Positions 58,961 through 64,000 of a stretch of DNA of 64,000 bases are shown one piece after another; position 1 is the first letter of the stretch, and each line of letters opens with the position of its first letter. The notes beneath the pieces are model-generated. The model had not been told where the DNA came from, did no database searches, and was given only the letters and a program-made list of their open reading frames with translations. Made by a program: the position numbers and the translations under genes. The stretch comes from Paraburkholderia sabiae (GTDB lineage Bacteria > Pseudomonadota > Gammaproteobacteria > Burkholderiales > Burkholderiaceae): positions 1,984,001 to 2,048,000 of the forward strand of contig NZ_CP125295.1 in NCBI RefSeq assembly GCF_030412785.1, written 5' to 3'.

Positions 58961-60006
58961 AAGCGGGAATGAAGCAGATTCAGGCGGTATTCAGGCATCA
59001 GCTGGTGTGGCCTGCGTTGACACTGATCGCGCTGTTCGTCATCGACGTCGTGCATCGCGCGAATTTTCTCTCGATCACCTTGCTCGACGGACACCTGTTC
59101 GGCGCGCCCATCGACATTCTCAATCGCGCCGCGCCGCTCGTGATCGTGTCGCTCGGCATGACGCTCGTGATCGCGACGCGCGGCATCGACATTTCCGTCG
59201 GCGCCATCGTCGCGATTGCGGGCGCGGCGGCCGCCGTCGTGCTTGCAGACGATCCTTCCCGCATCGGCGTAGCGCTCGGCGCAGCGCTCGCTGTGGGCGT
59301 GCTGGCGGGCATCTGGAACGGCATGCTGGTCGCGTTCGTCGGCATGCAGCCGATCATCGCGACGCTGATCCTGATGGTCGCGGGACGCGGTGTCGCGCAA
59401 CTGCTGACGGGCGGGCAGATCATTCCCATCGGCGCACCGGGCTATCTCGTGTTCGGCGGCGGCTATCTCGCCACAGTGCCGTGTTCCGTGTGGATCGCGC
59501 TCGGCGTGACGGCCGCGACGGCGCTGCTCGTCAATCGCACGGCGCTAGGTCTGTTCATTCGCGCGATCGGCGTGAATCCCGTTGCGACGCGCCTGGTCGG
59601 CTTGCGCGCGAGCGCGATCGTGTTCAGCGTCTACGTGTTTTCGGGTTTGACGGCCGCCATCGCAGGCATTCTGGCGAGTTCCAATGTGCGCAGCGCCGAC
59701 GGCAACAACGCGGGCCTGCTGCTCGAACTCGACGCGATCCTCGCCGTGACGCTCGGCGGCACGTCGCTGCTCGGTGGACGTTTCAGTCTCGCGGGCACCG
59801 TGCTCGGCGCGCTGATCATCCAGACGCTGACGTACACGACGTATTCGATCGGCGTGCCGCCCGAAGCGACGCTCGTCGTCAAGGCGATCGTCGTGCTCGT
59901 CGTCAGCGTGATCCAGTCGGCCACCGCGCGCGCGATGCTGATGCGTCACCTGCTGCGCGCGTTTGCATTCGCGAAGACGAAACCGCTTACCGGGACTCCA
60001 CAATGA
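58957..60006 (+). CDS. ytfT: Sugar ABC transporter permease (YtfT-like)
   Basis: This 349-residue permease shows the ribose-type signature VIVSLGMTLVIATRGIDISV and TLGGTSLLGGRFSLAGTVLG, with about nine or ten TM helices. It has 4-bp overlaps with ytfR and with the next permease. It forms the membrane channel together with the YjfF-like partner. Confidence 0.93.
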   Translation: MKAGMKQIQAVFRHQLVWPALTLIALFVIDVVHRANFLSITLLDGHLFGAPIDILNRAAPLVIVSLGMTLVIATRGIDISVGAIVAIAGAAAAVVLADDPSRIGVALGAALAVGVLAGIWNGMLVAFVGMQPIIATLILMVAGRGVAQLLTGGQIIPIGAPGYLVFGGGYLATVPCSVWIALGVTAATALLVNRTALGLFIRAIGVNPVATRLVGLRASAIVFSVYVFSGLTAAIAGILASSNVRSADGNNAGLLLELDAILAVTLGGTSLLGGRFSLAGTVLGALIIQTLTYTTYSIGVPPEATLVVKAIVVLVVSVIQSATARAMLMRHLLRAFAFAKTKPLTGTPQ

Positions 60007-61100
60007 ACAATATGCTCGGCCGGCTGCTCGATCCGCGCACGCTGCCTATCGTCGTCACTGTCGTGCTGTTTGCCGTGCTGTTCGGCTTCGGCTCGGTGAT
60101 GTACACGGGCTTTTTCTCGCTACAGGTTTTGCTGGGCCTGCTCGTCGACAACGCGTTCCTGCTGATCGTCGCGATCGGCATGACGTTCGTGATCGTGTCG
60201 GGTGGCATCGATCTGTCCGTCGGCTCCGTCGTCGCGCTGACGACGATTCTCTGCGCGATCTGCGCCGAGCGTCTGCACTGGCCCGTGTGGGTGATCGCGC
60301 CGCTGGTGCTCGCGTTCGGCACGCTGTACGGTGCAGCGATGGGCGCGCTGATTCACTTCTTCCGTTTGCAGCCGTTCATCGTCACGCTCGCGGGCATGTT
60401 CCTCGCGCGCGGCGCGTGCTTCCTGATCACCACGCAGTCGATCACGATCAACGAATCGACCTTTCACGCGATGGCGGGCTTCAGTGTGCCGATCGGCGGC
60501 GGCTCGCTGACGTCGGGCGCGCTGATCGCGCTGCTGACGCTGGCCGTGGCGATCTATGTCGCGCACTTCACGCGGTTCGGGCGCAACGTGTACGCACTCG
60601 GCGGCAACGAGCGCTCCGCGCTGCTGATGGGCTTGCCTGTGGCGCGTACGCGGATCGGCGTGTATGCGTTGAGCGGCTTTTGCTCGGCGCTCGGCGGCTT
60701 CGTGTTCACGCTGTACGTGCTGTCGGGCTATGGCTTGCAGGCGCAGGGCATGGAACTCGATGCGATCGCCGCGACCGTGATCGGCGGCACGCTGCTGACG
60801 GGCGGCGTCGGGTATGTGATCGGCTCGGTGTTCGGCGTCGGCATTCTCGGCACGATCCAGACGCTGATTACCTTCGACGGCACGCTCAGCTCGTGGTGGA
60901 CGCGCATCGTGATCGGCACGCTGCTGTGCGCGTTTTGTCTGCTGCAACGGATCATCGAGCGGCACGCGGCGCGGCGCAAATCGAACGGCACGGGGCTCGG
61001 CGCGAACGTGACGAAGCCCGCCGACAAGCCCGCGCCGACGCACGGCACGAGCACCATCGATCTAGCGAAGATGAGCCCGACGACGTTGAAGCAGTCGTGA
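60003..61100 (+). CDS. yjfF: Sugar ABC transporter permease (YjfF-like)
   Basis: This 365-residue protein has the matching permease motif LIVAIGMTFVIVSGGIDLSV and GGTLLTGGVGYVIGSVFGVG. About 35 C-terminal residues form a polar tail (SNGTGLGANVTKPADKPAPT). It starts in the last bases of ytfT (ATGA). It is the last gene of the operon; the AraC gene converges on its end 5 bp later. Confidence 0.92.
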   Translation: MNNMLGRLLDPRTLPIVVTVVLFAVLFGFGSVMYTGFFSLQVLLGLLVDNAFLLIVAIGMTFVIVSGGIDLSVGSVVALTTILCAICAERLHWPVWVIAPLVLAFGTLYGAAMGALIHFFRLQPFIVTLAGMFLARGACFLITTQSITINESTFHAMAGFSVPIGGGSLTSGALIALLTLAVAIYVAHFTRFGRNVYALGGNERSALLMGLPVARTRIGVYALSGFCSALGGFVFTLYVLSGYGLQAQGMELDAIAATVIGGTLLTGGVGYVIGSVFGVGILGTIQTLITFDGTLSSWWTRIVIGTLLCAFCLLQRIIERHAARRKSNGTGLGANVTKPADKPAPTHGTSTIDLAKMSPTTLKQS

Positions 61101-61105
61101 GTGTT

Positions 61106-62086
61106 TCAGTCGCTTAGTGGCACCGCTGTATCGTCGGTCGGGACTCGCCCGTTACGCCGCGCCGCACCCGGCGATACACCGACGATCCGCTTGAACGCAC
61201 GGCTAAACGCAGCATCCGAGTCGTAACCGAGGCGCGTCGCGAGTTCCGTCAGCGACGCGTCCGTTTCCTGCAAATGCGTGAGCGCGGCCTGCATTTTCCA
61301 GCGCACGGCATAGCGCATCGCCGGTTCGCCGACCAGTTGCGTGAATCGCGCGGAGAACGCCGAGCGCGACATGCCGACGCTATCGGCGAGCGTTGCTACC
61401 GTCCAGTTGCTCGACGGATCGCGATGAATCATTGCGATTGCGCGTCCAATCTGCCTGTCGCGCAACGCGCCGAGCCAGCCCGTTTGCGCAGCGGGTGCAT
61501 GCGCGATCCATGCGCGGATAGCCTGAATCACGAGAATATCCGCGAGCCGCGTGATCACCGTTTCGCCGCCCGCATTCAATTGCTGCGCTTCGGCCGCGAT
61601 GAAGCGCAGCGTGCTCTGAATCCACTCCATTTCCGGCGACTGCCACATATCGACGCGAATCAGCTTCGGCAGCAGACCGATCAGCCGTTGTGCTGCCGGA
61701 TGATCGAAACGCACGAGCGCGCAGATCATCGTGGTCGGCGCGCCGCCTTCGCCATGACGAAGGATCTCGTAGCGGTTGCTGACGGCTTCGCGCGGCAACT
61801 CGAACAGCTTTCCGGCGGGCACGTCCGGCGCGCTCATCAGCCGATGTCCTGCGCCGTGCGGCACGAGTGCGAGATCGCCGGCGCGCAGCGTGCAGCGCTC
61901 GGCGCCTTCCACTTCGAGCAGACATTCGCCGGACGTGACGACATGAAACATCATCGAGCGCTCGAACGGCGGCAGTTCGAGCGCCCACGGCGCGCTGAAC
62001 TCCGAGCGGCAATAGAAGGTGCCGCTCATGCGCAGAAAGTGCAGCGCTTCGCCGAGGGGATCGCCGGATGCGGGCAGTTCGTTCAT
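61106..62086 (-). CDS. AraC-family regulator with cupin sensor
   Basis: This 326-residue protein starts at ATG 62086. Residues 30-200 are a cupin-like AraC binding domain (FHVVTSGECLLEVEG, RAGDLALVPHGAGHRL). Residues 225-320 hold the double HTH: TVATLADSVGMSRSAFSARF and LTELATRLGYDSDAAFSRAF, then KRIVGVSPGAARR. It is divergent from the NmrA-like gene at 62252 across a 165-bp spacer, the usual target arrangement. Confidence 0.9.
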   Translation of the reverse strand: MNELPASGDPLGEALHFLRMSGTFYCRSEFSAPWALELPPFERSMMFHVVTSGECLLEVEGAERCTLRAGDLALVPHGAGHRLMSAPDVPAGKLFELPREAVSNRYEILRHGEGGAPTTMICALVRFDHPAAQRLIGLLPKLIRVDMWQSPEMEWIQSTLRFIAAEAQQLNAGGETVITRLADILVIQAIRAWIAHAPAAQTGWLGALRDRQIGRAIAMIHRDPSSNWTVATLADSVGMSRSAFSARFTQLVGEPAMRYAVRWKMQAALTHLQETDASLTELATRLGYDSDAAFSRAFKRIVGVSPGAARRNGRVPTDDTAVPLSD

Positions 62087-62251
62087 GAACTCAGTGTAGG
62101 CAGCGATAAGCGCATCGTCCAGCGGATCGTCCAATCGAATGGACGAATGAGCATGAATGGAGGATTTCGGATCATTGTCCGTCCACAAGCACGTGGCTAT
62201 TCTGGATTCACGGTCGCCGCACGACGCGGCGTGTAGAAGGAGAAATGATCC

Positions 62252-63103
62252 ATGAAAGCAGACACGATTCTCGTACTGGGCAGCACGGGCAAGACAGGCC
62301 GCCGCGTGGTGGAGCGGCTCGAGAAGCAGGGCGTGAACGTGAGACACGGCTCACGTTCCGGCACGCCGCCGTTCGACTGGGCCGAGCGCGCGACATGGGC
62401 GTCCGCGTTGAACGACGTGAAAGCCGTGTACATCACGTACTTTCCCGACCTTGCCGTCGAAGGTGCGGCTGACGACATTCATGCGTTCACGCAGCAGGCC
62501 GTACAAAGTGGTGTGCGACGCCTCGTGCTGTTGTCGGGACGCGGCGAAGCGGAAGCGCAGCGTTGCGAAGATATCGTGCGCAATGCGGGCGTCGAATGGA
62601 CGTTGCTGCGTGCAAGCTGGTTCGCGCAGAACTTCAGCGAGGCGCATTTTCTCGAACCCATTCTCGCGGGCGAACTGGCGTTGCCGGTCGGCGACATCGG
62701 CGAGCCTTTCGTCGATGCGGACGATATCGCCGATGTCGCCGTCGCCGCGCTAACGGAAGACGGTCACGTGGGCCAGCTCTACGAATTGACGGGACCGCGC
62801 TTGTTGCATTTCGCGGATGCCGTCGCCGAGATCGCGAAAGCCACCGAACGCCAGCTCCGCTTCACGTGCGTGACGATGCCGGAATACGTCGCTGCACTCG
62901 AAGCAGCGCAACTGCCGCCCGACGTGATCTGCCTGATCCGCTATCTGTTCACGGAAGTGCTCGATGGACGCAATGCGTCCGTGCAGGACGGCGTGTTTCG
63001 CGCGCTCGGACGACAACCGCGAGACTTCAGCGCTTACGCGCGGGCAACGGCTGCGACAGGCGTCTGGACACCCGCTGTCGACGACAGCGCGCCAAGCTTC
63101 TGA
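62252..63103 (+). CDS. NmrA/SDR-atypical NAD(P)-binding protein
   Basis: This 283-residue protein starts behind GAAGGAGAA. The Rossmann motif is LVLGSTGKTGRRVVERLEK. LLSGRGEAEAQRCEDIVRNA, ASWFAQNFSEAHFLEPILAG and a C-terminal helical part match NmrA-like and ergot-alkaloid-type reductase-fold proteins, which bind NADP as sensors or act as quinone-type reductases. It is probably controlled by the divergent AraC gene. Its 3' end overlaps the phasin-like gene by 70 bp. Confidence 0.88.
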   Translation: MKADTILVLGSTGKTGRRVVERLEKQGVNVRHGSRSGTPPFDWAERATWASALNDVKAVYITYFPDLAVEGAADDIHAFTQQAVQSGVRRLVLLSGRGEAEAQRCEDIVRNAGVEWTLLRASWFAQNFSEAHFLEPILAGELALPVGDIGEPFVDADDIADVAVAALTEDGHVGQLYELTGPRLLHFADAVAEIAKATERQLRFTCVTMPEYVAALEAAQLPPDVICLIRYLFTEVLDGRNASVQDGVFRALGRQPRDFSAYARATAATGVWTPAVDDSAPSF

Positions 63104-63585
63104 TTGAGCCAGTACGCGTACGACACCTCGATGTTCTCCTGAAGCGCGACGAGGTTCGTGGTCTGGTCGATCAGCAGTTGCCCGATCTGCGCGATGAGAT
63201 TGAACTCCTGCTCGACCAGCTTCGTCATCGTGTTCGCGCCGCGGATTTCGGCACGTTCGCGATTCCACGCGGCCCAGCCTTGCAGCCACGACTGCTGCTG
63301 CAGCGTCATTCGCTCGACGATGGCCTGCTGCATCTGGGCCAGTTCCCTCCAGGTCTGCATGTCCATGCCGAATGCAAACAGACGCGCCGTATCGATGCCG
63401 TTGGTCGCCGAACGCGCCGCCCAGCCGCTCAACAGCACGGGCATTTTCAGCGTGTCCTGAACGGCGGCGGCGCGCGCGGCAGGGGCCGTCTTCTGCACGG
63501 CGGCGGCAGCCGATACAACGGCCGTCGCGTGCGATGGGGCCGCTTCGTCCGCAAGCGCGGGTTGTGTAAGCGTCATTTCATTCAT
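63034..63585 (-). CDS. Phasin-like PHB-granule protein
   Basis: This 183-residue protein starts at ATG 63585. The Ala-rich N-terminal part is followed by amphipathic helices: MQTWRELAQMQQAIVERMTL, QQQSWLQGWAAWNRERAEI and LIDQTTNLVALQENIEVSYA. The composition and layout fit phasin-type granule-associated proteins, though the match is not decisive. It lies 26 bp downstream of the PHB depolymerase gene, which supports the assignment. It overlaps the NmrA-like gene in convergent orientation. Confidence 0.6.
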   Translation of the reverse strand: MNEMTLTQPALADEAAPSHATAVVSAAAAVQKTAPAARAAAVQDTLKMPVLLSGWAARSATNGIDTARLFAFGMDMQTWRELAQMQQAIVERMTLQQQSWLQGWAAWNRERAEIRGANTMTKLVEQEFNLIAQIGQLLIDQTTNLVALQENIEVSYAYWLNQKLGALSSTAGVQTPVAAVARA

Positions 63586-63611
63586 AGCGTGCTCGTCAGG
63601 TAAGAGGAAGG

Positions 63612-64000
63612 TCAGCCGCCCAGCCGGCTCAGCATGCCGTACAGCGCCTTGATCTGAATCGCGTCGCGCGAATAGTAGTCGGGCTGCTCGGGATCGTCGC
63701 TCGTATAGCCCCACCAGTCCCAGCAGCCATCGGGATTTTGCAGGCCGCCACCGTCCGCGCCCGTCGCCTGGGGATACAGCACGATGATGTCGTTGCTGTC
63801 GGCGAGTTCGTTGTAGCCCGTCGTCGTGATGTAGCGGTTGCCGTAGGGCGCCTGATTCGAAATGTCGGCGCGTCCGTACACGTAGTTCACGTAGCTGTAG
63901 CCCTGCTTGCAACCGTGCAGCACGACATGCACGCGGGCAGGCGCACCTTCTTCGACGGACCGCGGCACGTACGCGTAGCCGAATTCGCCCATGCTGGCGC
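63612..64000 (-). CDS. PHB depolymerase, C-terminal part (N-terminus outside window)
   Basis: The visible 129 or so residues run off the window edge. VHVVLHGCKQGYSYV and ELADSNDIIVLYPQATGADG are typical of the esterase PHB depolymerase family, and NPDGCWDWWGYTSDDPEQPD is highly characteristic. The lipase-box Ser is not within the part seen. It should hydrolyse poly-3-hydroxybutyrate. It is followed by the phasin-like gene. Confidence 0.85.
   Translation of the reverse strand, partial: ASMGEFGYAYVPRSVEEGAPARVHVVLHGCKQGYSYVNYVYGRADISNQAPYGNRYITTTGYNELADSNDIIVLYPQATGADGGGLQNPDGCWDWWGYTSDDPEQPDYYSRDAIQIKALYGMLSRLGG

Overview
The window looks like a chromosome segment of a Burkholderia-sensu-lato bacterium, most likely Paraburkholderia or Caballeronia. 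The DNA is GC-rich with strong third-position GC bias. It carries a Burkholderia-type porin, DUF4148 and DUF3563 small proteins, and genes for poly-3-hydroxybutyrate (PHB) metabolism: bdhA, acetoacetate decarboxylase, patatin, a phasin-like protein and a PHB depolymerase. I saw no rRNA, tRNA, CRISPR array, insertion sequence or prophage module.

Layout. 0-4.6 kb: sugar-use operon (cut MFS transporter, GH31 glycosidase, porin) closed by a terminator. 4.7-7.2 kb: VOC protein and EamA transporter facing a LysR regulator. 7.2-9.1 kb: LexA-boxed cassette of two small unknown genes followed by dinB. 9.1-14.6 kb: MocR-type regulator, an orphan pstS behind a Pho-box-like site, a small unknown gene and a chemoreceptor. 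14.9-18.2 kb: a fucosyltransferase-like protein, a membrane J-domain protein and a TauD-type dioxygenase. 18.4-24.2 kb: a two-component system (histidine kinase and response regulator) among small secreted, TerB-like and DUF3563 genes. 24.3-31.2 kb: MFS, LysR, FmdB, HNH, SLATT, EIIA-Ntr-like, GST, SYLF and universal stress genes. 31.2-36.5 kb: DUF2760 plus two divergent Hsp70s. 36.8-40.8 kb: DUF3597, exonuclease III, an LLM oxidoreductase, small genes and a NUDIX hydrolase. 41.1-43.4 kb: a large protein that appears to join a trypsin-like protease to an S1/P1-nuclease-like domain. 43.4-45.3 kb: hipBA with three evenly spaced operators. 45.5-50 kb: a phosphoesterase, then adc-bdhA-patatin. 50.4-55.9 kb: a self-contained 42-residue gene, LysE, a membrane protein, a sirtuin, an HPF-like protein, an NhaR-like regulator, TerC and a zinc-ribbon protein. 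56.4-61.1 kb: a ytfQRT-yjfF-type sugar ABC operon. 61.1-64 kb: AraC with a divergent NmrA-like gene, a phasin-like gene and a cut PHB depolymerase.

The most interesting signal is regulatory. Six sites share one architecture: two 7-bp repeats (consensus GCTMATT, then GCTMANT) set 11 bp apart, then exactly 9 bp, then a -10-like hexamer. They lie before both transcription directions of the 19.2-19.4 kb region, before the DUF4148 gene, before a probable terminator-ended small RNA in front of the response regulator, before the 22.98 kb gene, and before the universal stress gene at 30.67 kb. The spacing matches PmrA/QseB-type response-regulator boxes, and a regulator of that family is encoded at 22.2 kb. 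I infer a local stress or envelope regulon of this two-component system. Other items worth following are the protease/nuclease fusion, the hip operators, the SOS cassette and the 42-residue gene.
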